Positions 6,821 through 15,249 are shown, counted from the first letter of the stretch. The stretch is DNA of 64,000 nucleotides from Neobittarella massiliensis (ex Bilen et al. 2018) (GCF_900289145.1 NZ_OKQO01000007.1:62001-126000); one strand, 5' to 3'. The notes: generated from the sequence alone by a model not told the origin. A program made the numbers and translations.

Positions 6821-8884
6821 TCAGCACAGGATCATGGCCAGCCGGGCAAACTGGTAGGCCATATACGAGACCAGGTAGGCGGTGCCCACCTGAAACAGCG
6901 CCGCCTTCAGCGCCCATTTTAAGCTGCCCATCTCCTTGATGATGGTGGCAAAAGCCGCCATGCAGGGCACGTAGAGCAGGCAAAACACCATAAAGGCGTA
7001 GGCCGAGGCGGGGGTGAACGAGGCGCCGATGATCTGCAGCAGCGCCGTCGAGCCCACCTGTACCCCGTAGAGCACCGCCAGCGTAGAGACCACCGCCTCT
7101 TTGGCCACCAGCCCGGCCAGCAGCGCCACCGCCGCCTGCCAGGTGCCAAAACCGAGCGGGGCCAGCACCGGGGCGATGCACCGGCCCAACCCGGCCAACA
7201 TGCTGGCCGAGGTATCGCCCACCAGCCGCAGCGACAGGTCAAAATGCTGCAAAAACCAGATGAGCACGCTCATCGACAGAATAATGGTGCCCGCCTTGAC
7301 GAGAAAGCCGCGGCACTTCTCCCACATCAGCAGGCCGGTATTGCGCAAACTGGGCAGGCGGTAGGGGGGCAGCTCCATAATAAAGGGGGAGGCGTTTTGG
7401 TGAAACACTGTTTTTTTGAGCAGGATGCCCGAACAGATGGCCACCGCCAGCCCCAACAGGTACATCGAGAACACGATGAGCCCGGCATGGGCGGGAAACA
7501 GCGCCCCGGCAAACAGGCCGTAAATGGGCAGCTTGGCCCCGCAGGACATGAACGGCGTGACCATGATGGTCAGCCGGCGGTCGTCCTCGTTCTCCAGCGT
7601 CTTGGTGGCCATCACCGCCGGGGTGGTGCAGCCAAAGCCCATCAGCATGGGGATAAAGCTCTTGCCGGTAAGGCCCATCTTGCGCAGCAGCCCGTCCATC
7701 ACGAATGAGGCGCGGGCCATGTAGCCGCTGCTCTCGAGCACCGAGAGAAACAAAAACAGCAGCATGATCTGGGGCAAAAAGGTGAGGATCCCCCCCACCC
7801 CGGTGATCACCCCGTCCACCAGCAGCCCCTGCACCCAGGCGGGGGTGCCCGCCCCGGCCAGCAGCGCGGTGACCGCCGGCGTCAAAACATCGGTGATAAA
7901 GCGCTCCACCAGCCCCGACAAGGTGGCGCCCACCGGGCCAAAGGTGACCGCGAACATCAGCGCCATCACCGCAAAAAAGATGGGGATCGCCAGATAGCGG
8001 TGGGTCACCACCCGGTCGATGCGATCGGTAACTGTCTCTTTGCCCGCTCTGGGGCCGGGGGTAAAGGCGGCGGCGACCACAAGATCGATCTGGTCGTACC
8101 GGTCGGTGGCCAAAATGCTCTCGATATCGCTCTTTTTCCCGTAGGCCCGCTCCAGTTGGGCACCGATCTCGGCTATCTGCCGGGGCGCGATGTGGTGGGC
8201 GTGCAGCACCTCCCGGCGGCCGGCCAGCAGCTGGCTTATCACATAGGCGCGGTGGGGCAGCTTCGGCGGCAGCAGCTGCGCCACCGCGCTGCGGGCCCGC
8301 TGCACCCGCTTATCGTGGTCTATCGGCGGCCCGGTGCGGCGGCCGGCGCGCAGCACCGCAGCCATCAGCGCCTCTACCCCCTGCCCGCGGCGGGCGGCGA
8401 TGGGCAGCACCGGCACCCCCAACAGCTGCGACATGGCCGCCGTATCGATGCTGCCACCGGCGGCCTGCACGTCGTCGATCATGTTCACGGCCACCACCAC
8501 CGGGATATCCAGCTCCAGCAGCTGCATGGTCAGGTACAGGTTGCGGCTGAGGTTGGTGCCATCGACGATGTCGAGCACCGCGTCGGGCCGCTCTTTTATA
8601 AGAAAGTCGCTGGCCACGATCTCCTCCATGGTGTACGGCGACAGCGAGTAGATGCCCGGCAGGTCGACCAGTGTGTAGGGCTGCCCCTGTAAACTGGCCC
8701 GCCCCTCCTTTTTCTCAACCGTCACCCCCGGCCAGTTGCCCACGTATTGGTTCGAGCCGGTCAGGGCGTTAAACAGGGTGGTCTTGCCGCAATTGGGGTT
8801 GCCGATCAGGGCGATGCGCGGCGACCGCATTTTTCCCGCCGCCGGCGGGGCCGGCCTCTTTACCGTGTGTACCTGTACAGCCAT
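6821..8884 (-). CDS. feoB: Ferrous iron transporter FeoB
   Basis: 687-residue inner-membrane Fe(II) transporter with an N-terminal GTPase. G-motifs: GNPNCGKTTLFNALTG (G1), WPGVTVEKKEG (G2), DLPGIYSLSPYT (G3), NMID (G4). After a helical spacer, the Gate/Nucleoside-recognition membrane parts follow from about residue 290, including LESSGYMARASFVMD, GFGCTTPAVMATKTLENEDDR and MTPFMSCGAKLPIY-type blocks with the conserved Cys. It follows feoA by 11 bp and precedes the small Cys-rich protein: a complete Feo system. No Fur/DtxR site was recognised. Confidence 0.96.
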   Translation of the reverse strand: MAVQVHTVKRPAPPAAGKMRSPRIALIGNPNCGKTTLFNALTGSNQYVGNWPGVTVEKKEGRASLQGQPYTLVDLPGIYSLSPYTMEEIVASDFLIKERPDAVLDIVDGTNLSRNLYLTMQLLELDIPVVVAVNMIDDVQAAGGSIDTAAMSQLLGVPVLPIAARRGQGVEALMAAVLRAGRRTGPPIDHDKRVQRARSAVAQLLPPKLPHRAYVISQLLAGRREVLHAHHIAPRQIAEIGAQLERAYGKKSDIESILATDRYDQIDLVVAAAFTPGPRAGKETVTDRIDRVVTHRYLAIPIFFAVMALMFAVTFGPVGATLSGLVERFITDVLTPAVTALLAGAGTPAWVQGLLVDGVITGVGGILTFLPQIMLLFLFLSVLESSGYMARASFVMDGLLRKMGLTGKSFIPMLMGFGCTTPAVMATKTLENEDDRRLTIMVTPFMSCGAKLPIYGLFAGALFPAHAGLIVFSMYLLGLAVAICSGILLKKTVFHQNASPFIMELPPYRLPSLRNTGLLMWEKCRGFLVKAGTIILSMSVLIWFLQHFDLSLRLVGDTSASMLAGLGRCIAPVLAPLGFGTWQAAVALLAGLVAKEAVVSTLAVLYGVQVGSTALLQIIGASFTPASAYAFMVFCLLYVPCMAAFATIIKEMGSLKWALKAALFQVGTAYLVSYMAYQFARLAMILC

Positions 8885-8895
8885 TTTGCACCTCC

Positions 8896-9144
8896 TTACC
8901 TGCCGGCCAGCGTGATCTCTTGGGCCTGGCTCTTGCGCAACGACAGCGCGTACCCCCGCAGGCTGATCTCGATGGGGTCGCCGAACGGGGCCACTTTTTT
9001 TACCAGCACCCGCACCCCGGGGGTAAGGCCCAGCTCCAGCAGGCGGGTGCGCAGCGGCCCGCTGCCGCCCACCTCTCCCACCCGGCCGCTCTGCCCCGGT
9101 CTCAGGTCCCGCAGCGTGCGGGCGGGCAATTCCTTGGCTCTCAT
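8896..9144 (-). CDS. feoA: Ferrous iron transport protein A
   Basis: 82-residue SH3-like FeoA, a small cytosolic partner that supports FeoB. The core reads RTLRDLRPGQSGRVGEV, then RTRLLELGLTPGVRVLV and a C-terminal DPIEISLRGYALSLRKSQA, which is the full FeoA pattern. The ATG at 9144 fits the family start; the open frame extends about 80 codons upstream, but those residues are Arg-rich and unlike any FeoA. The ribosome site is weak (AAAGGG, 11 nt away). Confidence 0.92.
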   Translation of the reverse strand: MRAKELPARTLRDLRPGQSGRVGEVGGSGPLRTRLLELGLTPGVRVLVKKVAPFGDPIEISLRGYALSLRKSQAQEITLAGR

Positions 9145-10227
9145 GGCAAACACGTCCCTTTCTCTTCTTGCCGGTCGCGGCGGGCCGGTGCTCGTCCGCC
9201 CCGCTGCCGATCTGTTTTGCGCGGCGCGGTCACCGCCCCGCCGGTGCGGTACCTGGTCTTTGTAAAACCGCAAGCGGTCTTGACCGGCCCGCACAGCTGC
9301 TCTCTCCACCGGCAGACCCCCGATCATGCACCGAGCACCGCCGCGGGCCGTCAGGGGATACGCCGCCCCGATCTGCTCCAAACAGCAGCCATACCGCCGA
9401 CCTCACCGGCATGTCTCGGGGTCGGCAGCAGCCGACTGGCGCACCCGTACTCAGCGCAGGTCGCAGTGCTTTTTCTGCACAGGCGGCAGGCGTCCTGACT
9501 CTCTCATATACCGGTACCGGCGCTGGACAGCTGCCAGCCCCGAATATGTACGTGTACCCTCAAAATACATATCAGCTGCCGTTCTCCTCTTTATTGACAG
9601 AACTGATAGAGACCCGCTGCCGTGCCGCCGGTGTAACTCGGTGCATCTCCAATCTCTTATCGCCCGGCGGTCCCTGCGGCGGACCATTCGGTCCCGCTCT
9701 GCAGGCAGCCGCCGAGCAGTACATCTAATCACACCAACCTGCCCACCGGGCACCGCTGGCGTGCCCCCCATCCGCTCTCGCAGCATCTTTTTGCTCCGCC
9801 GCCTTTTGGGACGCGGCTGGGACACGATGGTCCCGACCGATCTCGGGCAGTTTCGGCAGCGCCCCGGTGGAGCACCCGGTGGGGCAGCGCGATGATCTTT
9901 TTGATGGTAGGGGGGAGCATTTGCGGGCGTGGACAGGCACCGGATATTCCGCCATCTGCTGCAAATGGTCGTGGAGCGGCCCCGCTTTCGCTATCTGGCG
10001 GCAACATATCACTCAGCAGCACAGAGCGCAATAGCCGCCGGGCAGGTATCGCCTGCTCAGCGCGCTGACTGGGGTACAAACGCGCCAAAATAGTCTTTTA
10101 GCAGGTCGTTCGCCAACTTTAGCGCCACAATTCTGCGGGACGGATGATGCGGCATCCCCTTTTGCGATAAGCGGATGATCTCGCCGCTATCTGCCGGCGG
10201 ACAGGCACCGCTTGTCCGTCCTCTTGC

Positions 10228-10347
10228 TCACAATGTATGTCCGCTTGGGGCATGATATACCATCAGCGGCGGCTGTACCTCTATTTTGGCTTTTGCGCCG
10301 TTTTCGGCGGCAAAAATCAGCTGCAAAGGCTCGTTTTTACAATTTGT
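10228..10347 (-). pseudogene. C-terminal remnant resembling tRNA1(Val) (adenine37-N6)-methyltransferase
   Basis: Between an in-frame TGA and a stop, the minus strand encodes about 39 codons ending EPLQLIFAAENGAKAKIEV and then QPPLMVYHAPSGHTL. The pattern EPL-L...G......V.PPL.VY...G.T matches the C-terminus of the YabB/TrmN6 methyltransferase family as I know it. No N-terminal or SAM-binding part is found upstream, so this would be a truncated, non-functional fragment. A chance frame cannot be ruled out. Confidence 0.45.
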
Positions 10348-10352
10348 TCACA
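10332..10352 (-). repeat. Dispersed 21-bp motif, copy 1
   Basis: Minus strand reads TGTGAACAAATTGTAAAAAC followed by G. The identical 21 bases occur at 51512-51532 on the plus strand, and flanking bases also agree. Function unknown. Confidence 0.7.
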
Positions 10353-10563
10353 TTTTAAAAAAGCCCTGAAAAACGCTCGCAGGTAAGGTCCACGCACCTT
10401 TAAGTTTCTCTTGGCTTTCTTCATCCGCCCTATTTTCTTCCCCGCTCCCCTGCCGATACGAGCCGTCGCCTGCAATCCTGCCGCTCCTGACACTCCACAG
10501 CGCCTTTAGACACCGCACTGCTGTTTTTTTACCGGTATCCCCCCAGTTGAAATAGCCCCCGGC

Positions 10564-10593
10564 TTGACAGCAGAGCGGGCCGGCTGTTAAGAT
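10564..10593 (+). promoter_or_regulatory. Predicted promoter of the ABC-F leader
   Basis: TTGACA and TAAGAT separated by 18 bp, followed by AATACC and, 12 bp later, the AGGAGG of the leader peptide. Confidence 0.7.
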
Positions 10594-10617
10594 AATACCA
10601 GGCAGGAGGCCGAGATC

Positions 10618-10710
10618 ATGACATCTACACTACTGATCGACCAGCTTAGAAGAAAGCTGTGCTCTGTACAACTGCATTTGGCGAGACACTGTACAGAGCC
10701 TAATTTATAG
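10618..10710 (+). CDS. Putative 30-residue regulatory leader peptide upstream of the ABC-F gene
   Basis: AGGAGG lies 8 nt before an ATG that opens a 30-codon frame (MTSTLLIDQLRRKLCSVQLH, then LARHCTEPNL). The 3' half contains a perfect 10-bp inverted repeat (GCTCTGTACA/TGTACAGAGC), so ribosome position on the peptide could decide which downstream hairpin forms. Short translated leaders followed by terminators are the known control of many antibiotic-resistance ABC-F genes (ribosome-mediated attenuation). The peptide resembles no stalling sequence I recognise. Confidence 0.6.
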   Translation: MTSTLLIDQLRRKLCSVQLHLARHCTEPNL

Positions 10711-10823
10711 AGCGTACCCCGCTTTTTTACTCGCCAGAAGACAGGTCCGCCCCGGCGTACGAAACGCGTACGTCTGTTTGCGTGTACCTCTCTTCTGGGC
10801 GCGCGGTATATCGCATGTATTTT

Positions 10824-10860
10824 GGCTGTGGGCAGGTATTGCCCACAGCCTTTTGTTTTT
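10824..10860 (+). terminator. Leader terminator 1 (attenuator candidate)
   Basis: GGCTGTGGGCA and TGCCCACAGCC form a perfect 11-bp stem with a GGTAT loop, followed by TTTTGTTTTT. It lies between the leader peptide and the ABC-F gene. Confidence 0.85.
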
Positions 10861-10895
10861 GTGCGGGACCAGCGCCCGAACACGTTTTGACTACC

Positions 10896-10947
10896 GGAGC
10901 AAAAGGCAGATGAGCATCTCTCATCTATCTTTTGCTCCTTTTTTATT
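10896..10947 (+). terminator. Leader terminator 2 (attenuator candidate)
   Basis: GGAGCAAAAG pairs with CTTTTGCTCC and AGATGAG with CTCATCT, giving a long stem followed by TTTTTTATTT. It ends 17 bp before the ABC-F start, so it is in a position to stop transcription before the gene. Confidence 0.85.
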
Positions 10948-10964
10948 TCAGAGAGGAAAGACCC

Positions 10965-12497
10965 ATGAGTTTACTGGACATCTATCACCTGTCCCACACC
11001 TACGGGGACCGGGTACTGTATAAAGACGCCGAGCTGTCGCTGCACCGGGGCGAACACATGGGGGTGGTGGGCCCCAACGGGGCCGGCAAATCCACCCTGA
11101 TCAAGATCTGCACGGGGCAGGTCATCCCCGACGAGGGGCGCGTGGTATGGCGCCGCGGCACGGCAGTGGGCTACTTAGACCAGTACGCCCAGATCGGCGG
11201 CGACCCCACCATCGACGCTTTTTTACACGCCGCTTTTGCCGAGCTCTATGCGCTGGAAGAAAAGCTACAACAGCTCTACGCGCGTTTTGCCGCCGGCGAA
11301 GACATCTGGGAGCAGGCCGAGCGCTGTCAGCAGCAGCTAGAGGCAGCGGATTTTTACGGCATCGATACCGCGGTGGAGAAAGCCGCCACCGGGTTGGGAC
11401 TGACGGCCATCGGCTTAAACACCCCTATTTCGCAGCTGAGCGGTGGTCAGCGGGCCAAGGTGCTGCTTTGCAAACTGCTGTTGACGCGGCCGGACGTACT
11501 GCTGCTGGATGAGCCCACCAACTTTTTAGACGAGCAGCACATCGACTGGTTAGCCGGTTACCTGCAGGGGCTAGAGGCGGCTTTTATGGTGGTGTCGCAC
11601 GACAGCGCCTTTTTGCAGCGGGTGACCAGTTGTATCTGCGATGTGGACGGCGGCACGCTGCGCAAATATGTGGGCAGTTACCACGCCTTTTTAGACCAGA
11701 AACAACACCTGCACCAGGACTACGTGCGCCGCTACCAGGCCCAACAGCAGCACATTCAAAAGACCGAGGCCTTTATCCGCAAAAATATTGCCGGCAACAA
11801 CAGCAAGATCGCCAAGGGGCGCCGGCGCCAGCTGGAGCACCTCGAGCGCCTGGCGCCTCCCAGTGGCAGCTTGACGCCGCCGGCATTTGACTTTTGCCCG
11901 CTGCCCGCTGCCGCCCAGCTATTGCAGGCAAACGACTTGGCGGTGGGATATCAATTTCCCCTATTTTCTCACCTGAGACTGGCGGTGGCGGCAGGGCAGA
12001 AAGTGGTGGTGACCGGCTTTAATGGCGCCGGCAAGTCGACTCTGCTAAAAACACTGATCGGCCAGCTGCCGCCGCTGCACGGCCGCTGCCGGTTATCAGA
12101 CACCGCCGTTTGGGGCTATTACGCCCAGGATGTCGGCTGGGACGACGGGAACAGGACCCCGCTGCAGGTGGTGCAGGACGGCTTTGCCTGCCTAAAAGAG
12201 AAAGAGGCGCGGCGCCAGCTGGCCCGCTGCGGCATAACCAACAACCATATCAGCCAGCCGGTGAACACGCTCAGCGGCGGCGAGCAGGCCAAGGTAAAAC
12301 TGTGCCTGCTGACCTTAAAGCCCTGTAACCTGCTGGTGCTCGACGAGCCTACCAACCACCTGGACGCAGACGCGACACAGGCTTTGAGCCGCGCGCTGCA
12401 AAATTTTGACGGTGCAGTGCTGCTGGTGTGCCACGAACCCCGATTTTACCGCCCCTGGGCAGACAGGGTGCTGGATGTGGCGGCGCTGCGCCAGTGA
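10965..12497 (+). CDS. ABC-F family ATPase (ribosome-acting; possible antibiotic-resistance type)
   Basis: 510-residue protein with two ABC domains and no membrane part, the ABC-F plan. Domain 1: GPNGAGKST (about residue 36), LSGGQRAKV, VLLLDEPTNFLD; domain 2: GFNGAGKST (about 357), LSGGEQAKV, LLVLDEPTNHLD. The inter-domain linker (about 240-310) is charged, with the KNIAGNNSKIAKGRRRQLEHL stretch that reaches the ribosomal E/P site in the family. ABC-F proteins rescue or protect ribosomes; resistance members remove lincosamides, pleuromutilins or macrolides. I cannot assign a drug class, but the leader with micro-ORF and two terminators suggests induction by ribosome-targeting drugs. Start: GAGAGGAAAG 4 nt before the ATG. 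Confidence 0.88.
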   Translation: MSLLDIYHLSHTYGDRVLYKDAELSLHRGEHMGVVGPNGAGKSTLIKICTGQVIPDEGRVVWRRGTAVGYLDQYAQIGGDPTIDAFLHAAFAELYALEEKLQQLYARFAAGEDIWEQAERCQQQLEAADFYGIDTAVEKAATGLGLTAIGLNTPISQLSGGQRAKVLLCKLLLTRPDVLLLDEPTNFLDEQHIDWLAGYLQGLEAAFMVVSHDSAFLQRVTSCICDVDGGTLRKYVGSYHAFLDQKQHLHQDYVRRYQAQQQHIQKTEAFIRKNIAGNNSKIAKGRRRQLEHLERLAPPSGSLTPPAFDFCPLPAAAQLLQANDLAVGYQFPLFSHLRLAVAAGQKVVVTGFNGAGKSTLLKTLIGQLPPLHGRCRLSDTAVWGYYAQDVGWDDGNRTPLQVVQDGFACLKEKEARRQLARCGITNNHISQPVNTLSGGEQAKVKLCLLTLKPCNLLVLDEPTNHLDADATQALSRALQNFDGAVLLVCHEPRFYRPWADRVLDVAALRQ

Positions 12498-12615
12498 GCG
12501 CCCGACCCGTTAAAAAGGTGGCCAAACCCGGCCAAAAACGGTAGAATAAAAAGGGGGGTATGTGGTAGATCGCGATGTTTATTCCGCCAAGATGACACTG
12601 ACAGGAGGTACCGCT

Positions 12616-13239
12616 GTGGAGAGTAAAAACATATTGGTAGTGGTTGGGGGCGGCCGTGCCAGGGGCAACACCGCCCAGCTGACCGATGCCTTTATCGAGG
12701 GGGCCAAAGAGGCCGGCCACCGGGCAGAAAAAATATCGCTGCAGTCGGTGTTGGTGCAGGGCTGTACCGGCTGCAACGCCTGCCGGTTTGGCCGCCCCTG
12801 CGTACAGAAAGACGATTTTAACCTGCTGGTACCCCAAATACTGGCCGCCGACCTGATCGCATTTGCCTCTCCCCTGTATTTTTGGACCATCTCGGCCAAG
12901 CTGAAAGCCTTTATCGAGCGCTTTTACTGTTTGGCCCAGCAGGACCCCGACCCGCCGCTGGGGCGCTATGAAAAGTATCCGGCTAAGGATTGTGCGCTGC
13001 TGATGACCGCCGCCGACAACAATTTTTGGGCTTTTGAGCAGGCTGTCTCTTACTACCGCTTTGCCATCGTGCGCTATATTGGTCTTCACGACCGGGGCGT
13101 GCTGCTGGCCGGCGGCTGCGGGAGCACCAACGGCAGGCCGCAGATAGAGCGCACTGATCATTTGCAGGCCGCCCGTACTTTTGGAAAGACCATATATGAC
13201 GGCTGTACTGCGCCCCAACAGGCAGCGCCCGACATGTAA
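12616..13239 (+). CDS. Flavodoxin-like NAD(P)H-dependent FMN oxidoreductase
   Basis: 207-residue protein of the NADPH-dependent FMN reductase / WrbA-like superfamily. It opens with a beta strand and phosphate-binding loop (ILVVVGGGRARGNTAQL), followed by GCTGCNACRFGRPCVQKDDF, a Cys-rich segment typical of clostridial iron-sulfur flavoprotein-like members, and FASPLYFWTISAKLKAFIER, the family's 'SPLYF...K.F.DR' block. Likely a cytosolic flavin-dependent reductase; substrate unknown. A GTG start 7 nt after AGGAGG was chosen; an upstream ATG frame lacks a ribosome site. 119 bp after the ABC-F gene, so cotranscription is possible. Confidence 0.85.
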   Translation: MESKNILVVVGGGRARGNTAQLTDAFIEGAKEAGHRAEKISLQSVLVQGCTGCNACRFGRPCVQKDDFNLLVPQILAADLIAFASPLYFWTISAKLKAFIERFYCLAQQDPDPPLGRYEKYPAKDCALLMTAADNNFWAFEQAVSYYRFAIVRYIGLHDRGVLLAGGCGSTNGRPQIERTDHLQAARTFGKTIYDGCTAPQQAAPDM

Positions 13240-13273
13240 CCGGTAAACGGATGCATACAGGCAAAAAACTTAG

Positions 13274-13315
13274 AAAAAGAGCCCGCCGGTTCTCTGATGC
13301 CGGCGGACTCTTTTT
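13274..13315 (+). terminator. Bidirectional intrinsic terminator
   Basis: AAAAAGAGCCCGCCGG and CCGGCGGACTCTTTTT flank a 10-nt loop. It lies between convergent genes and has a T-run on either strand, so it can end both. Confidence 0.85.
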
Positions 13316-13341
13316 GGGCTTTTTGTCAATAGTAAAATTTA

Positions 13342-14295
13342 TTACAGGTCTGCGTAATAGCGGCACATCTGTACCATCATGTCTTTAAAGCGGCGGTTGT
13401 CGGTATCCATCGCCACGGTGGTGTTGGGGGCGCGACCGAGCTTGCCCTCGGGGTCGGCCACCGTTTCGCCGTCGTTTTCGCTGTAGGCGCCGTCCTCGGT
13501 GTACACATACCACTCGTGGCCCTGACACACGGCCGGGTCTATGGCCCAGGCGATGGTGAGCGCATCGTGGATGATATTGGAGTCGCTGCCGCAGTCGAAG
13601 GCGTTGTGGCGGGAGAAGAGCAGCAGCTGGCGCAACAGCTGCGCCCGGGGCCGATCGCCACAGATAGCGAGCATCTCGTCGAAGTCCTCGGCGGTGAGGG
13701 CGGCGGCATGGGTGGCGTTGAGGCCCACCATGTAGGTGTGCAGCTTTTCAAAGCAGATGCGGGCCGCAGTGGGGTCTTTAAAAATGTTGGCCTCGGCGTA
13801 TTTGCTCTGATTGCCCATGCCGATACCGCCGCCCATGATGTAAAAGCCGGCGATGAGCTGCGGCAGATCTGGATAGCGCATGACGGCGCGGGCAATGTTG
13901 GTGAGCGGGCCGATGGCGAATACCACCAGTTTGCCGCCTGCTTTGACCGCCTCGTCGTAGATCACATCACAGGCCTCGCGCTCGTCGAAGGCGCGGCCGC
14001 CGGTGGGCAGCACGATATCGCCGATACCGGTGGAGCCATGGACTGGGCTGACATAGTCATCGCCCCGATCGTAAGCTTTAAACAGCGGTCTGTCGGCGCC
14101 TTTAGCCACCGGGCAGGAGAGATCCAGCGCCTGGGCCAGACCCAGGGCGTTGACCGCCGTTTTTGCAAGCGGCATGTTTCCAAACACCGCCGTTATCGCT
14201 CTGAGATCGAACTGGGGACAGCTGCCCAGCAGCGAGAGCGCAAAGGCGTCGTCGACACCGGGATCACAGTCAAACAGTACAGGGGTCTTTTCCAT
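13342..14295 (-). CDS. Inosine/uridine-preferring nucleoside hydrolase family protein
   Basis: 317-residue IunH-type nucleoside hydrolase, which cleaves the N-glycosidic bond of ribonucleosides for base salvage. The Ca-binding signature LFDCDPGVDDAFAL sits at residues 7-20 (Asp9, Asp11, Asp15, Asp16), with the later blocks VFAIGPLTNIARAV, FYIMGGGIGMGNQSKYAEAN and the C-terminal SNIIHDALTIAWAIDP Asp. The ATG at 14295 has GAGGAGG 8 nt before it. Base preference cannot be told. Single gene with its own terminator. Confidence 0.93.
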   Translation of the reverse strand: MEKTPVLFDCDPGVDDAFALSLLGSCPQFDLRAITAVFGNMPLAKTAVNALGLAQALDLSCPVAKGADRPLFKAYDRGDDYVSPVHGSTGIGDIVLPTGGRAFDEREACDVIYDEAVKAGGKLVVFAIGPLTNIARAVMRYPDLPQLIAGFYIMGGGIGMGNQSKYAEANIFKDPTAARICFEKLHTYMVGLNATHAAALTAEDFDEMLAICGDRPRAQLLRQLLLFSRHNAFDCGSDSNIIHDALTIAWAIDPAVCQGHEWYVYTEDGAYSENDGETVADPEGKLGRAPNTTVAMDTDNRRFKDMMVQMCRYYADL

Positions 14296-14434
14296 CCAGA
14301 TAGCCTCCTCACATGATATATACCTATCTTACCGTTACCGGGCAGTTTTGTAAACCCGAATACTCCCCCTAAGGCGGGGACCTATCTGCGGCAGCCACCG
14401 CACAGTGGCCGGGCCGAGAGAAAAGACCACACAT

Positions 14435-14466
14435 AAAAAGCCAGCCGGAAATCGGTCACGGCTGGC
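14435..14466 (-). terminator. Intrinsic terminator of the candidate large RNA
   Basis: Minus strand GCCAGCCG and CGGCTGGC form a perfect stem followed by TTTTTATG. No ORF precedes it, so it ends the noncoding transcript that starts near 15243. Confidence 0.8.
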
Positions 14467-15170
14467 TAATCATCTGTAAACTGTGTGTTGTTGCGCTCTA
14501 TATCATCAGATATTTAATCTGTTGGTAATAGAGATCTTGTCATCTGCTCTACTGATCTTCTAACTGCTAGAAAGAATAGCAGGGAAACTTTTGCGCCGAT
14601 GACCGAAACACTTTACATGTTTGCTTTATACACATTTACCGATCACAGTTTAGAAATACCCGGTACTCCTTTTACTCTGCATGGGAATCGTACCCCTTCG
14701 GACAGATACAGATATCGAGTCTGCACGTTCTCTGACCAATTACAGAAAGCCCGGTGGCTTTTTACTACTGCATGGGATGAATCACCTTTCAAGGTATTTT
14801 TGGCTTACCAGTACAGTTTGTACCGCGTAACCCGTATGCTCCGCTTACAGTTGGCACTTGGCCTTTTACGACTGCATGGGAATAACTACCTTTCAAGTTT
14901 TTCTTTGAGTCTTACAGTTTTTGTTCTGTTTGCCGTCTTTACAACAGATCTTTCAGATCTGACGATCTTTTAAAACACTGCGTGGAAAGAAATGCCTTTT
15001 AGGCTGGCATTTACAGATACGATTTGTACTGTTTACCCTCTGTGTATAAAAGCTATTCAGTTGTTAGTTGGTCTATACAGAAAGGACTTGGTCCCTGTAA
15101 AGTCTTGATCCTGATGAATGGGGTCTGTATGGTGGGGCTTTGTAGCACCCAATCCAGATACACACTTATT

Positions 15171-15224
15171 TTACAGGTCGCCGGGTCTTTCTGTGTGGCA
15201 GTGCGCCTCTACTTCTTGACCCAT
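15171..15224 (-). CDS. 17-residue micro-ORF at the 5' end of the candidate RNA
   Basis: Minus strand: AGAGGTG is 6 nt before ATG, encoding MGQEVEAHCHTERPGDL and then TAA. It begins about 20 nt after the predicted transcription start. The good ribosome site suggests translation; the peptide resembles nothing known to me. It could equally be a coincidence in a structured RNA, because the segment GGTGATTCCAATGGG resembles the repeated module of that RNA. Confidence 0.35.
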   Translation of the reverse strand: MGQEVEAHCHTERPGDL

Positions 15225-15249
15225 TGGAATCACCTCTTTCTTTGTCTTT

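Larger units (their letters stand above)
9145..10563 (+). other. 1.4-kb region without an intact gene
   Basis: Both strands carry only short, Arg/Pro-rich or low-complexity frames without ribosome sites. The one recognisable coding trace is the tRNA-methyltransferase-like remnant at 10228-10347 (minus). Around 9500-9600 the minus strand has AAAGAGGAG before a 39-codon frame and an ATATGTA/TACATAT inverted repeat, which could be upstream control sequence for feoA; nothing stronger was found. The region looks like decayed sequence between the Feo operon and the ABC-F unit. Confidence 0.5.
14435..15243 (-). ncRNA. Candidate large structured noncoding RNA (about 0.8 kb)
   Basis: A promoter (15250-15278) and a strong terminator (14435-14466) bound a region visibly richer in A/T than its neighbours, with no plausible long ORF. 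Four modules carry CTGCATGGGA or CTGCGTGGAA on the plus strand at 14677, 14768, 14872 and 14978, that is every 91-106 nt; on the RNA each reads roughly AAGG...TTCCCATGCAG..GTAAAAGG, and each can form local hairpins (for example AAATGCC/GGCATTT, AAAGCC/GGCTTT, GGTAC/GTACC). Size, modularity and isolation recall ornate RNAs such as ROOL, GOLLD or OLE, but I could not match it to any of them. A 17-codon micro-ORF sits at its 5' end. Function unknown. Confidence 0.6.

Noticed and set aside
9480-9700. Second cobalamin riboswitch on the minus strand
   Set aside because: Only GTCAGGACGCCTGCC resembles the 3' closing element; the GGTG.AAATCC and CCCGCC core parts are absent.
14599-14973. 124-codon plus-strand ORF
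   Set aside because: It runs antisense to the candidate RNA, has no ribosome site, and its repeats reflect the RNA modules, not a protein pattern.
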